Positions 26,043-35,009 of a DNA stretch of 64,000 bases are shown here, piece by piece (the stretch's first letter is position 1; every line of letters starts with the position of its first letter). A program made the position numbers and the translations under genes. The notes under the pieces were generated by a model that worked only from the letters and a program-made list of their open reading frames with translations, was not told where the DNA came from and searched no databases. This stretch comes from Henriciella sp045287255 (GTDB lineage Bacteria > Pseudomonadota > Alphaproteobacteria > Caulobacterales > Hyphomonadaceae): assembly GCF_045287255.1 (NCBI RefSeq), contig NZ_CP137142.1, positions 1 to 64,000 on the forward strand, in the 5' to 3' direction.

Positions 26043-26140
26043 GTCTTGCTCCTGATAGAAGTGGGTCTGGGTTGATTTAGCTTGCGCAAGGTGATGCGGC
26101 TAGGCCTTGCCAAGGGGAAATTGGCGGCGCAGGAAATGGT

Positions 26141-27064
26141 ATGACCAGAATTTTGATTGATTGTGACCCGGGCCTTGATGACGCGGTGGCGTTACTCGCG
26201 GCCTGCCATTCACCTTTGCTGGATGTGGTGGCGATCACGACCGTGGCCGGAAATGTCGGTGGCGCTCAGACGGCGCAGAATGGACGGATTATCCGTACAC
26301 TTGCCGATAGCGAGGATATTCCGGTTCATGCCGGGGCACCGCGCCCCATATTGCGTGACCCGGTCACGGCAGAAGACTTTCATGGCACAACGGGTCTTGG
26401 TGGTCTTGATGTCCCAGAGCCTTCTGCGCCCTTGTCACCGACACACGCAGTAAATGCCCTAATCGAGCATTGCCGCGCCGCGAAATCGGATCTTCTGACG
26501 CTGGTGATGACTGGTCCAATGACCAATATGGCTTTGGCCCTGACAATGGCTCCGGATATTATGGAAGGGATCAGCGAGATTGTCTTAATGGGTGGCGCAG
26601 ATCGTGAAGGTGGTAATATCACGCCATTTGCCGAGTTTAATATCTATGCTGACCCGCATGCGGCAGCGGCCGTGTTTGGTTGCGGTCTACCCATCCGGTG
26701 TTTGAGTCTGGATGTCACTCATACCCTGCGCACAACCAAGGATAGGCTCTCGCAGGTGCGAGCGGTTGACACATCACAGGCTGACTATGCCGCTGCTTTT
26801 CTGGAGGCGTCCTGCAAGCTGGAATTCTCCGCCAAAGGCCGCCGAGATGCGCCCTTGCATGATCCGAGTACCGTGATTGCGCTGGCCTATCCGCATTTGT
26901 TTGAGGGGCGGCGGGCGCATGTGTCTGTGGTCACGCAAGAGGGTGAGCAGTTTGGGCGTACGATCCCGCATTTCGCTGATGATGGGCCTGTTTTGTGGTA
27001 TGATAAGGCTGACGTTGAGGGCGTCTTCAAGGCGCTTTGCGCGATGTTGGAGGGGGCGGCATGA
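26141..27064 (+). CDS. Ribonucleoside hydrolase
   Basis: A 307-residue nucleoside N-ribohydrolase that splits nucleosides into base and ribose. The calcium-binding signature DCDPGLDDA lies at about residues 7-15, with AGNVGGAQTAQNG in the core, a VMTGPMTNMALAL stretch and GGADREGGNITPFAEFNIYADPHAA (in parts), holding the conserved asparagine, glutamate and aspartate. The catalytic histidine region is LHDPSTVIAL. Its stop overlaps the ribokinase start as ATGA, which fits salvage: the released ribose is phosphorylated at once. Confidence 0.93.
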   Translation: MTRILIDCDPGLDDAVALLAACHSPLLDVVAITTVAGNVGGAQTAQNGRIIRTLADSEDIPVHAGAPRPILRDPVTAEDFHGTTGLGGLDVPEPSAPLSPTHAVNALIEHCRAAKSDLLTLVMTGPMTNMALALTMAPDIMEGISEIVLMGGADREGGNITPFAEFNIYADPHAAAAVFGCGLPIRCLSLDVTHTLRTTKDRLSQVRAVDTSQADYAAAFLEASCKLEFSAKGRRDAPLHDPSTVIALAYPHLFEGRRAHVSVVTQEGEQFGRTIPHFADDGPVLWYDKADVEGVFKALCAMLEGAA

Positions 27065-27930
27065 GTGTACGCATAGGTGTTGTTGGGTCGGTTAATCTGG
27101 ACCTCGTCGCCAGTGGCGCGCCTTTGCCGCGTCCAGGGGAGACGGTGACCGGGGCTCAATTTGCCCAACACCCCGGCGGCAAAGGGGCAAACCAGGCCCT
27201 TGCGGCGCAGCGTCTTGGCGCAGATGTCTTCATGGCTGGCCGGGTTGGATCGGACGCACTGGCTGAATCTGCGCTTGAATTGCTGCGCAAGGATGGCGTT
27301 GATGTTTCTGCCGTCATGTCTGAAATCGGACAGAGCACAGGCGTGGCCTTGATCGCTGTCTCGCCGGATGGGGAAAACCAGATCACGGTCGCGAGTGGAG
27401 CAAATGCCCGCGTTGAGACCCACGATGCCGCTCTTCTGCCGGGTTGCGATATCATTCTGTGCCAGTTGGAAGTGCCGATTGAAGCGATTACCGGTGCCAG
27501 TACTCGCGCGCAGGAAACCGGAGCCATGTTTGCGGTTAATCTCGCGCCAGCGATTGCGGTGCCTCAACCCCTTCTGGAAACCATGGACTTGATCATCGTC
27601 AACGAGATTGAAGCGGCATACTATGGCGAGGCCATACATCAGGGCGAAGGTCTGGTTGCTCTGACCTTGGGCGGGGATGGCGCGGCTCTTTTCAAGGCGG
27701 GTCAGGAAATCGCGCGCGCCCCTGCCTTTAATGTGCCTGTGGTTGATACAACCGGGGCTGGGGACACATTTTGCGGCGCGCTTTGTGTGGCATTGGCAGA
27801 GAAGCAAGCCCCTGAAGCGGCTTTACGCTTTGCCTCAGCTGCTGCGGCACTTGCCGTGACCAGACCGGGAGCCCAGCCAAGCTTGCCGTGGCGGGCGGAT
27901 GTTGAAGACTTTCTGGCAGAGCATGCATGA
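27061..27930 (+). CDS. rbsK: Ribokinase
   Basis: A 289-residue PfkB-family sugar kinase, converting ribose to ribose 5-phosphate. It starts at ATG 27061 within the upstream stop codon. The N-terminal GSVNLDLVASGAPLPRPGETV and the GGKGANQALAAQRLG signature (about 38-53) match RbsK, as does DTTGAGDTFCGAL at about 228-240 with the catalytic aspartate. Coupling with the nucleoside hydrolase points to ribonucleoside use. The GNAT gene downstream overlaps by 4 bp. Confidence 0.92.
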   Translation: MSVRIGVVGSVNLDLVASGAPLPRPGETVTGAQFAQHPGGKGANQALAAQRLGADVFMAGRVGSDALAESALELLRKDGVDVSAVMSEIGQSTGVALIAVSPDGENQITVASGANARVETHDAALLPGCDIILCQLEVPIEAITGASTRAQETGAMFAVNLAPAIAVPQPLLETMDLIIVNEIEAAYYGEAIHQGEGLVALTLGGDGAALFKAGQEIARAPAFNVPVVDTTGAGDTFCGALCVALAEKQAPEAALRFASAAAALAVTRPGAQPSLPWRADVEDFLAEHA

Positions 27931-28553
27931 GTAGCATCCCGATCACCCGACACGCTTTGCCAGCAAATAAAGTGCAGGCTATTCGCGATCGTGTGAGGCA
28001 GGCGACGGCGCTGGCCAGCAGCAGTGAGGATACCAGTCGTCTCGCCGAGCCACAGGATGCAGAGAAGCTTTGCCAGCTTCTGTCTGATCCAGCGGTTCAT
28101 GCGCCAATCTACTCCTTGCCACGGCCCCTGACTGTGCAAACTGTGGAAGCTTTCATTGTGCGCCACTTGGAAGAACGCGCCCGGGGTGAGGGTTTGCTAT
28201 TTCTGCGGGTCAGCCCGGACGGAGATGTGGTTGGCTATTCCGATATCCAGATCTGGCCGGAATGGGGGGCAGGTGATCTTGCCGGAGCCCTGCGGTCAGA
28301 CCGACAAGGACGGCGTGAGGGAACGCGCGGTATCATTACGAGCTTTGACTGGATGTTTGAGGCGCTTAGCCTTGAATTGATTTGCGCTACGGCGGCGCTC
28401 GATAATGTCCGTACCGCCAAAATGCTCGACCATTTAGGGTTTGAACGCAAAGGCGAGATTGTCAGTGTGCGCGAGGACGGGACAACCCGTCCTTCGCTGG
28501 TTTGGGAAATAACGCGGGAAGACTGGTTAAGCCGCGAGGCCAATCTCGCGTAA
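27927..28553 (+). CDS. GNAT family N-acetyltransferase
   Basis: A 208-residue RimJ/RimL-like acetyltransferase. After a polar N-terminal 30 residues the GNAT fold appears, with RLAEPQDAEKLCQLLSDP, then VVGYSDIQIW, the acetyl-CoA region RQGRREGTRGIITSFDWMF and the ICATAALDNVRTAKMLDHLGFERKG signature (in parts). The substrate is unknown. It overlaps ribokinase by ATGA and so belongs to the nucleoside salvage operon. Its 3' end overlaps the convergent oxygenase gene by 27 bp. Confidence 0.85.
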   Translation: MSSIPITRHALPANKVQAIRDRVRQATALASSSEDTSRLAEPQDAEKLCQLLSDPAVHAPIYSLPRPLTVQTVEAFIVRHLEERARGEGLLFLRVSPDGDVVGYSDIQIWPEWGAGDLAGALRSDRQGRREGTRGIITSFDWMFEALSLELICATAALDNVRTAKMLDHLGFERKGEIVSVREDGTTRPSLVWEITREDWLSREANLA

Positions 28554-29465
28554 ACGCTCCATCAGATAGTCCTGCGCAGTAATCGGTGGCTCGGCTGTGC
28601 CGCCTTCCGCAACACATTGTGGCAGAGCCTCAATCATCACATCCTGATTGAAGTGCAGGAAGAATGGCGTTGAGTAGCGTGGGAACTTCGCGCGCTCGGG
28701 CGCCGGGTTCAGGACGCGGTGCGTTGTCGAGGGCAGGACACCTGCGGTCAGGCGTTGCAGCATATCTCCGCAATTGATCACGAGTGAGCCTGCGGGCGGG
28801 CTGACGCTGAGCCACTCCCCGGAGCGGTGAAGCGCCTGCAGACCAGCTTCCTCGGCCCCGAGCAGGAGCGTGATGACATTGATGTCTTCATGGGCGCCAG
28901 CACGAACGGTGCCTTCCGGTGGCGGGTTATCCTGCGGCGGATAATGCAGAAGACGCAGAATTGAATTGCCGAAATTCACCTTGTCGTCGAACCAGTTTTC
29001 TTCAAGGCCAAGGTGAAGCGCAACACCTCTGAGCAAGTCAGCGCCAAATGCGTCCATGGCCTCAAAAAAGGCCCGCGTGGCCTCATCAAATCCCTCGACC
29101 TCGCCAACGCTCGGCGTGTCTTTCATGGTTTTTTTGTACGGGCTATCTTCTGGCAAAGCGCGGCCCGTGTGCCAGAACTCTTTCTGGTCCGCGTTTGGAT
29201 TGCCTTTGGCGCTTTCAACGCCGAAAGGTGTGTAGCCGCGTTGGCGACCCCCTTTGGCATCATGGTATGTCTCTTTTGTCGTTTCCGGCAGCGCGAAGAA
29301 ATCCTTCGAGGCTACCATCATGCGGTCAATCGTTTCCTGATTGACGGGGTGATCTGAAATCACGGCAAAGCCTGTTTCACGGAAAGAGCGGCCCAGCGCG
29401 TCAGCGAAAGCCTGCTTGTCTTCCTGCCAGAGCGGGAATGGGATCGGGGTAAAGTATTCGGTCAT
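28527..29465 (-). CDS. 2-oxoglutarate/Fe(II)-dependent oxygenase (IPNS-like)
   Basis: A 312-residue oxygenase of the isopenicillin N synthase superfamily. The DIOX_N half includes GFAVISDHPV; the catalytic half has the iron ligands His192 and Asp194 (AHEDINVITLL) and His249 (STTHRVLNP), with Arg263-Tyr-Ser265 for 2-oxoglutarate. These bacterial relatives include 2OG-dependent ethylene/succinate-forming-like enzymes and many uncharacterised proteins; the substrate is not evident. Convergent with the GNAT gene. Confidence 0.9.
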   Translation of the reverse strand: MTEYFTPIPFPLWQEDKQAFADALGRSFRETGFAVISDHPVNQETIDRMMVASKDFFALPETTKETYHDAKGGRQRGYTPFGVESAKGNPNADQKEFWHTGRALPEDSPYKKTMKDTPSVGEVEGFDEATRAFFEAMDAFGADLLRGVALHLGLEENWFDDKVNFGNSILRLLHYPPQDNPPPEGTVRAGAHEDINVITLLLGAEEAGLQALHRSGEWLSVSPPAGSLVINCGDMLQRLTAGVLPSTTHRVLNPAPERAKFPRYSTPFFLHFNQDVMIEALPQCVAEGGTAEPPITAQDYLMERLREIGLAA

Positions 29466-29527
29466 GGCGCTCTCATACGCTTTCCATGGATGAAGGGGAA
29501 GTCAGGGAACGTCCTTAGGCGCTGTGG

Positions 29528-30466
29528 CTATCCGCGTTCACCGGGGTAAATCTCTTTTCCGTCCACTTCGAGACGGAAAAGATCGGGCCGTGAATAGTGC
29601 CCGGCTGGATCACTGGCGACTTTGCAGGCCCGGGCTAGCGAAAGATCGGCATCGGCCACCAGAAGACCCTCTTCATCCCGTAGCAGGCCAGCGACGACCT
29701 CTCCACGTGGATCGATGATGGCTGCCCCGCCATTATGGTCGAACTCGTAGAGTGGCTGAAAGCGCTCTGGAACATGGGCTTTCATGCGCAATCCGGCCGA
29801 ACAGATGACCCAGGCCCCGGCCTGACTGGCAAACGCGCGGCTGAGCAGGAGCTGCCGCGCCCAGACCGGCTGTGTTGGAGCGGTTTCAGGTTCACGCCCC
29901 GGCCATGCGGCAACGTGAACATCAACGCCTTGCGCCATCAGGGCATAAGCAGGCAGGACGGCATTATGTTCCCAGCAATTTAGCGATGAGAGCCGCCCCC
30001 AATCGCGTTGAACGGGTTTTAAGCCCTTTGCATCCCCGTCGCCCCAGACTGAACGTTCATGATGGGTGGGTTTGAGCTTGCGGTGACGGTTCAGGACCGT
30101 GCCGTCACGGCCAATGGTCAGCATAGTGCAATAGAGCGTTGCGCGGGTTTGCGGGTCGAGTTCATTCACGCCGATGACCAGATCGGCCTTGGCACGCTTG
30201 GCCGCTTTACGGAGCGCGGTGACTTCCGGGCCGTCCATCAGAATGCCATTGGCAAGCAGCTCGCTCGCTGCGTCCCACCAGACATCTGACAATGGACTGT
30301 CGATAAAGAATGGGTATCCCGGCAACCAGGCTTCGCCGAACGCGATGACATCCGGGTTTTCTTTCGCAGCACGGTCAATCCAGTCGAGAGCCGTTTCAAG
30401 GCTGGCGGCTTTATCAAAATAGGCTGGGGCAGCCTGAACGGTGCAGAGGCGAACGATATCAGTCAT
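29528..30466 (-). CDS. Nitrilase / carbon-nitrogen hydrolase
   Basis: A 312-residue thiol hydrolase converting nitriles to acids or amides. The Glu-Lys-Cys triad is present: Glu45 in FGEAWLPGYP, lysine in NRHRKLKPTHHER (130/132) and Cys164 in LNCWEH. The LNCWE motif and HERSVWGDGD are characteristic of true nitrilases rather than amidases of the wider superfamily. A free-standing minus-strand gene, 63 bp upstream of the oxygenase. Confidence 0.9.
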   Translation of the reverse strand: MTDIVRLCTVQAAPAYFDKAASLETALDWIDRAAKENPDVIAFGEAWLPGYPFFIDSPLSDVWWDAASELLANGILMDGPEVTALRKAAKRAKADLVIGVNELDPQTRATLYCTMLTIGRDGTVLNRHRKLKPTHHERSVWGDGDAKGLKPVQRDWGRLSSLNCWEHNAVLPAYALMAQGVDVHVAAWPGREPETAPTQPVWARQLLLSRAFASQAGAWVICSAGLRMKAHVPERFQPLYEFDHNGGAAIIDPRGEVVAGLLRDEEGLLVADADLSLARACKVASDPAGHYSRPDLFRLEVDGKEIYPGERG

Positions 30467-30530
30467 GCCAAACTGCTTGGGTCAGGTATGGCAAAGATGC
30501 AAGGCGACTGACAAAGATGTGAGGGGCCTT

Positions 30531-30782
30531 TTAGGTCTTATTGCCCTTGATCTTGTTACAGGTGGCATGGGCGAGTTGCAGGTTTTCTATCTCATCGCGC
30601 CCACCTTTTGAGCGCGGCTGAATATGATCAATTGTCGCCCGGTGTTTTGCCCACAAGGTTGCATGTGCCGCTTCAAACCGGGAGCGCAGCATGGGTTGAT
30701 CGCAAAGAGCACATAGCCCGTCCTGCTTTGCCCAGAGGGTTTGAAAGAGGTCTGTGTCCGGCGTTTTATAAGGTTGGCTCAC
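30531..30782 (-). CDS. HNH endonuclease
   Basis: A small HNH nuclease of 83 residues. GTG 30782 is chosen because AAGGGG lies 8 bases upstream; GTG 30791 would abut it. A zinc-ribbon-like CALC (Cys24, Cys27), the core Asp52-His53 (IDHIQPRSKGG), Asn67 and the terminal HATCNKIKGNK (Cys75) make a complete HNH motif. Such stand-alone genes may act in DNA repair, restriction or mobile elements; nothing around it decides this. It sits next to an AT-rich 130-bp stretch. Confidence 0.85.
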   Translation of the reverse strand: MSQPYKTPDTDLFQTLWAKQDGLCALCDQPMLRSRFEAAHATLWAKHRATIDHIQPRSKGGRDEIENLQLAHATCNKIKGNKT

Positions 30783-30913
30783 AATAAGCACCCCTTGAGT
30801 AATCTGATGAAATGTCGCGAATAGAGTGAATTTGTAATATTTATTTTCTCTTTCAGGTGTTTTCTCTGTTTTTGATTGCGGGTACTATTTTCTGAGTAAT
30901 TCGGGGATATGAA

Positions 30914-31231
30914 ATGAGTATTTTTGCCGTTGCTAGTCTCATCTTTATGCAGGAAACATCTGTGACCATCATGCCAGTGCCCATTGGGCCCTTGCAAGAC
31001 CCGGTGACCTGTGAGGAAACCGTTGAGGCGTTATCCGAGGATCGTGATAGTCGCGTGCTGCGGGATATGCCCGAAACGGCACCTATGCCAAATGTGGCGG
31101 TGCCTGAATGTGGTCCGACGGACACCCTTTACGAAAGCCGGCTCGTGCATAGGCTACCTGGTACAGCGCGCCAGTATGAGGTTGAGGCAACCGTCCTGCC
31201 GGACGCTGTGGCAGAGTCTGAAAGCGAGTAA
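30914..31231 (+). CDS. Small hypothetical protein
   Basis: I do not recognise this 105-residue protein. The N-terminus has a short hydrophobic run (SIFAVASLIFM) but no positive charge, so export is uncertain. The rest is acidic and proline-rich with two cysteines (VTCEE, PECGP) about 46 residues apart. ATG 30914 has GGGGAT upstream. The stop codon directly abuts the hisE stop (convergent, no gap). It may be real because the frame spans the whole gap and ends exactly at hisE, but no homology is visible. Confidence 0.45.
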   Translation: MSIFAVASLIFMQETSVTIMPVPIGPLQDPVTCEETVEALSEDRDSRVLRDMPETAPMPNVAVPECGPTDTLYESRLVHRLPGTARQYEVEATVLPDAVAESESE

Positions 31232-31579
31232 TCAATCCGGGCGCGCAGCTTTCTCAGCAAGGCCTGACATGCCCTGACGCTTCATCAGGGCTGCAGCGAC
31301 ATCATCCAGAGTAACCCCTTTGCTGCGTAGGCCAACCAGCATGTGATAAATTAGGTCAGCAGCCTCAGCAGCGCTTTCGGCTTCACCCTGTGCGGCGAGC
31401 GCCAAGGCAAGCTCTGCACCCTCTTCCGCGATTTTCTTGCCGCAATGGAGTGAGCCTTTTGAGAGGAGTTTGGCCGTGTAGGATGTTTCAGAGTTCCCCT
31501 CTGCGCGTTCATCCACGGTTTCGGCAAGATAAGCGAGCGCCTGAGCGAGGTCTGTGGCGGGGCCGAGCGGGGTCGTCAT
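31232..31579 (-). CDS. hisE: Phosphoribosyl-ATP diphosphatase HisE
   Basis: Second step of histidine synthesis, hydrolysing PR-ATP to PR-AMP. The 115-residue all-helical MazG-like protein has SYTAKLLSKGSLHCGKKIAEEGAELALAL and AAEAADLIYHMLVGLRSKGVTLDDV (in parts), with the metal-binding ExxE and ExxD motifs. It is the last gene of the hisH-hisF-hisE operon, 11 bp after hisF. Confidence 0.95.
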   Translation of the reverse strand: MTTPLGPATDLAQALAYLAETVDERAEGNSETSYTAKLLSKGSLHCGKKIAEEGAELALALAAQGEAESAAEAADLIYHMLVGLRSKGVTLDDVAAALMKRQGMSGLAEKAARPD

Positions 31580-31590
31580 GGTTTTTCCCT

Positions 31591-32352
31591 TCAGAATGGG
31601 CGGACAGGCGCGCCAGCGTGCGTCAGTGCTGTCCGCGCTTCCTCTAGCGTGACTTCGCCAAAATGGAAAATCGATGCGGCCAGAACCGCGCTTGCGCCAC
31701 CTTCCAGAATGGCCGGTGCGAGGTCATCAGCCTTGCCGGCACCGCCACTGGCAATCACGGGGATATTCACTGCTGAGGTAATTGCCTTGGTCAGGGGCAG
31801 GTCATAACCAGCCTTGGTGCCATCACGGTCCATGCTGGTCAGCAGGATTTCACCAGCGCCCTTGCTCTGCGCGAGTTTGGCAAACGCAACGGCATCAATC
31901 CCGGTCCCTTTACGCCCGCCATGGGTGAAGATTTCCCAATGATCGCCTGTGCGGCGCGCATCAATCGCGACCACCACGCACTGGCGCCCGGCGCGTGCGG
32001 CGCAGTCTGAGATGACATCTGGATTGGCCACCGCAGCCGAGTTGATCGCGACTTTATCGGCCCCAGCGCGCAAGAGGCGGACCATGTTGTCGGCGCTGCG
32101 CACCCCGCCACCCACGGTAAGCGGCATGAAGCACTGCTCAGCCGTGGCGCTGACAATATCGAGCAATGTCCCGCGATCTTCATGGCTGGCGGTGATGTCG
32201 AGGAAGCAAAGCTCGTCAGCGCCCTGCGCGTCATAGGCTTTGGCCAAGGCAACAGGGTCACCCGCATCGCGCAGGTCAACGAAATTGACGCCTTTGACGG
32301 TGCGGCCATCTTTGACATCGAGGCAGGGGATGATGCGCGTTTTCAGGGTCAT
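31591..32352 (-). CDS. hisF: Imidazole glycerol phosphate synthase, cyclase subunit HisF
   Basis: Cyclase half of IGP synthase, using ammonia from HisH. The TIM-barrel shows RIIPCLDVKDGRTVKGVNF with catalytic Asp12, LTVGGGVRS, DKVAINSAAV, VVAIDARR and IPVIASGGAGKADD. ATG 32352 forms an ATGA overlap with hisH; a GTG at 32361 is an alternative. In related genomes hisA normally lies between hisH and hisF, and here it is absent. The sequence is HisF throughout, not HisA. Confidence 0.96.
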   Translation of the reverse strand: MTLKTRIIPCLDVKDGRTVKGVNFVDLRDAGDPVALAKAYDAQGADELCFLDITASHEDRGTLLDIVSATAEQCFMPLTVGGGVRSADNMVRLLRAGADKVAINSAAVANPDVISDCAARAGRQCVVVAIDARRTGDHWEIFTHGGRKGTGIDAVAFAKLAQSKGAGEILLTSMDRDGTKAGYDLPLTKAITSAVNIPVIASGGAGKADDLAPAILEGGASAVLAASIFHFGEVTLEEARTALTHAGAPVRPF

Positions 32353-32990
32353 GGTTGCCACAAGACAAAGTTGGAAAGGATTTTAAGCCCGGTTTTCTGG
32401 CTCTTCTCGGGGTGGAACTGCGTTGCAAACAGATTGTCCCGCGCCACGGCGGCAACGAGTGGCGTTCCGTAATGAGTGCGGGCAGCGATGTGAGCCTCAT
32501 CAATCTGCGTATAAGCATAGGAATGGGTGAAATAGACGTGCGGCTCAGCGCCGAGACCTGCCAGAACAGGGTGATCCTGTGTCAGGGTTAGCTCATTCCA
32601 CCCCATATGGGGGACACGATAATCAGCGCCTGGCTTGATCAGGTCGACCGTTCCGGGGATCCAGTTCAGACCTGGTGTTTCGCCATCCTCCAGACCCCGT
32701 GTTGCGAGCAATTGTTGGCCAACGCAAATCCCGAAGAAAGGGACGCCGCGCTTCAGGATCGCCTCCTCCAGCGCTTCGATCAGGCCATCATGCTTGCGCA
32801 GATTAGCGGCGCAATCGGCAAAGTGACCAACACCGGGCAGGACAATCCGATCGGCATACGCAATCGTATCCGGATCGCGTGTGATCTGAATTTCACGTGT
32901 TTTCTTCGCCTCATTAGCTGCAACACGAAGCGCGCGGGCGGCACTGTGCAAATTGCCTGAGTCATAGTCGATGAGGGCGATGGTCTTCAT
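32349..32990 (-). CDS. hisH: Imidazole glycerol phosphate synthase, glutaminase subunit HisH
   Basis: Glutaminase of 213 residues that feeds ammonia to HisF. The triad is visible: Cys89 in FFGICVGQQLL (the family usually reads GICLGMQ), and His/Glu in ATQFHPEKS. VLPGVGHFADC forms the oxyanion strand. First gene of the hisHFE operon; overlaps hisF by 4 bp. The divergent dehydrogenase gene begins 167 bp upstream. Confidence 0.95.
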   Translation of the reverse strand: MKTIALIDYDSGNLHSAARALRVAANEAKKTREIQITRDPDTIAYADRIVLPGVGHFADCAANLRKHDGLIEALEEAILKRGVPFFGICVGQQLLATRGLEDGETPGLNWIPGTVDLIKPGADYRVPHMGWNELTLTQDHPVLAGLGAEPHVYFTHSYAYTQIDEAHIAARTHYGTPLVAAVARDNLFATQFHPEKSQKTGLKILSNFVLWQP

Positions 32991-33157
32991 GCTGGGCTGC
33001 TTAGCGGAGGCAGGGGGAGAGGGGAAGCGTCATAAGTGGCTATGAGCTGAACGGTCTGAAGTTTTTTAAAAAGTTTTGCTGATTTGGGCTTGGCTTTCCG
33101 CGACGTGGCCCTCCCAAGTAGAGATTAATGATTTTTCCCAAACCAATGAGGTCCGAT

Positions 33158-34297
33158 ATGTCTCTTCCATCCAAATATTTACAAATGCTCTCGACTGTGA
33201 CCTCCGATGGCGAGTTGTGCATGGAGCTTGTCGAAAAGGATATGCCAGAGCCTAAGCCGGGACAGATCATTGTTCGGGTCGAAGCGACCCCGATCAACCC
33301 CTCGGATCATGGCGTGATGTTCGGCTGGTCGAATATGGCCGCAGCGTCCAGTTCCGGTTCCGGCGCGGATACTGTCCTGACTGCCCCTGTTCCAGAACAG
33401 GGTATGCGGGTCATGAAGGCGCGGATCGATCAGGCTCTGCCGGTCGGGAATGAGGGCGCTGGGACCGTGGTTGCAGCGGGTGAGGGTGATTACGCTCAAA
33501 GCCTGCTGGGTAAGGTCGTCGCGGTGATGGGGGGCGGCATGTACGGTCAGTATCGCGCTGTCGATGCGATGATGGCTCTGCCCCTGCACGAGGGGCATAC
33601 AGCCAAAGACGGAGCGTCTTGTTTTGTGAATCCGCTGACCGCGCTCTGTTTCCTTGAGACGATGCGCGGCGAGGGTCACACCGCAATTGTCCATACGGCT
33701 GCGGCCTCAAACCTTGGCCAGATGCTGGTGCGGATTTGTCAGGCAGACGGTGTTGATCTGGTTAACATCGTTCGCAAGCAGGAGCAGGAAGACTTGCTGC
33801 GCGGTATGGGCGCGAAATATGTCGTGAATAGCAGCAAGGACAGCTTTATGGCTGACTTGACTGATGCCATTCATGAGACGGGTGCAACACTTGGCTTTGA
33901 CGCAACAGGGGGCGGAAAGCTCGCTTCAGATATCCTGAGCGCTATGGAAGCAGCTGCGGCGCGGACCCCGGGGGCTTACAGCATCTATGGCTCAGTCGCA
34001 CACAAGCAGGTCTATCTCTATGGCGGCCTCGATACCTCCCCGACAACCCTCACGCGTGGCTATGGTATGGCTTGGGGTGTGGGTGGTTGGCTGTTGCCAA
34101 ACTTCCTCGCCAAAGCGGGGCAGGATGTTGCGGTTCGCCTGCGCACCCGCGTTGCCAATGAGCTGAAAACCACATTTGCCAGCCATTACACAGACGAGAT
34201 TTCGCTCAGCGAAGCACTGCAGGCAGATGTGGTTGCGAAGTACAATGCCAAGACGACAGGCCAGAAGTTCCTGATCTGCCCGCAGAAAGATCTCTAG
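33158..34297 (+). CDS. Zinc-independent MDR dehydrogenase/reductase
   Basis: A 379-residue NAD(P)-dependent oxidoreductase of the medium-chain superfamily, quinone-oxidoreductase-like. ATG 33158 has GAGG 7 bases upstream. The GroES-like half includes RVEATPINPSDHGVMFG and GNEGAGTVVAAG; the Rossmann half has IVHTAAASNLGQMLVRIC rather than the classical GxGxxG, and structural-zinc cysteines are missing. It is inserted on the opposite strand between hisB and hisH. Only 3 bp separate its stop from the hisB stop. Substrate unknown. Confidence 0.87.
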   Translation: MSLPSKYLQMLSTVTSDGELCMELVEKDMPEPKPGQIIVRVEATPINPSDHGVMFGWSNMAAASSSGSGADTVLTAPVPEQGMRVMKARIDQALPVGNEGAGTVVAAGEGDYAQSLLGKVVAVMGGGMYGQYRAVDAMMALPLHEGHTAKDGASCFVNPLTALCFLETMRGEGHTAIVHTAAASNLGQMLVRICQADGVDLVNIVRKQEQEDLLRGMGAKYVVNSSKDSFMADLTDAIHETGATLGFDATGGGKLASDILSAMEAAAARTPGAYSIYGSVAHKQVYLYGGLDTSPTTLTRGYGMAWGVGGWLLPNFLAKAGQDVAVRLRTRVANELKTTFASHYTDEISLSEALQADVVAKYNAKTTGQKFLICPQKDL

Positions 34298-34300
34298 GAC

Positions 34301-34894
34301 CTAGAGGCTGCCTTTTGTGCTCGCCGGGGCTCCGCCAAGACGGGGTTCCGGCGTCACCGCCATTTTCAGCGCGCGGGCCGTGGCTTTGAAACAGGCCTCA
34401 GCGATGTGGTGACAATTCTCACCATACAGCTTTTCAACATGCAGGCACATGCCGCCATTGCCCGCGAGTGCAAAAAAGAACTCACGGAAAAGCTCGGTAT
34501 CCATTTCGCCAATCTTGTCGCGGCTGAAATCGACATTGAAAATACAATAGGGGCGCTTGCACAGATCGACTGCGGCGCGTGCCAGGGTTTCGTCCATTGG
34601 CAAATAGGCGTGCCCATAGCGGGTGATGCCTGCGAAATCGCCCAGGGCTTCTTTGATTGCTTGACCGATGACAATCCCGGTATCCTCGACCGTATGGTGA
34701 CCATCAATGTGCAAATCACCCTTGGTGCGGACAGTCAGATCGATAAAACTGTGGCGCCCCAGAGCGTCCAGCATATGGTCGAAAAACCCGATGCCGGTCT
34801 CGATGTCGGTCTGGCCAGTTCCATCCAGATTCACGGTTACCGTGATATCTGTTTCCTTGGTTTTGCGGGAAATTGTGGCAATGCGGTCGGTCAT
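34301..34894 (-). CDS. hisB: Imidazoleglycerol-phosphate dehydratase HisB
   Basis: A 197-residue monofunctional dehydratase, sixth step of histidine synthesis. Metal-binding repeats DGHHTVEDTGI and ENCHHIAEACFKATARA (each with a His-His pair) and the IGFFDHMLDALGRHS motif are present. In many alphaproteobacteria hisB heads a hisBHAFE operon; here it is separated from hisH by a plus-strand dehydrogenase, so it must have its own promoter in the 115 bp before the divergent EAL gene. Confidence 0.96.
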   Translation of the reverse strand: MTDRIATISRKTKETDITVTVNLDGTGQTDIETGIGFFDHMLDALGRHSFIDLTVRTKGDLHIDGHHTVEDTGIVIGQAIKEALGDFAGITRYGHAYLPMDETLARAAVDLCKRPYCIFNVDFSRDKIGEMDTELFREFFFALAGNGGMCLHVEKLYGENCHHIAEACFKATARALKMAVTPEPRLGGAPASTKGSL

Positions 34895-35009
34895 GGTGGC
34901 TCAATCAACTGTTATTCCTGACAGGTAGGGCGTCTGTGTTCAGAAATCACTAAAGATTTTATTTTAGTCCAGAAATGGGTGGGTGTGTGCTGATTTATAA
35001 AGGCTGAGT

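Noticed and set aside
31591..32352. HisF as a bifunctional replacement for HisA
   Set aside because: All motifs read as ordinary HisF; nothing marks a PriA-like or fused isomerase.
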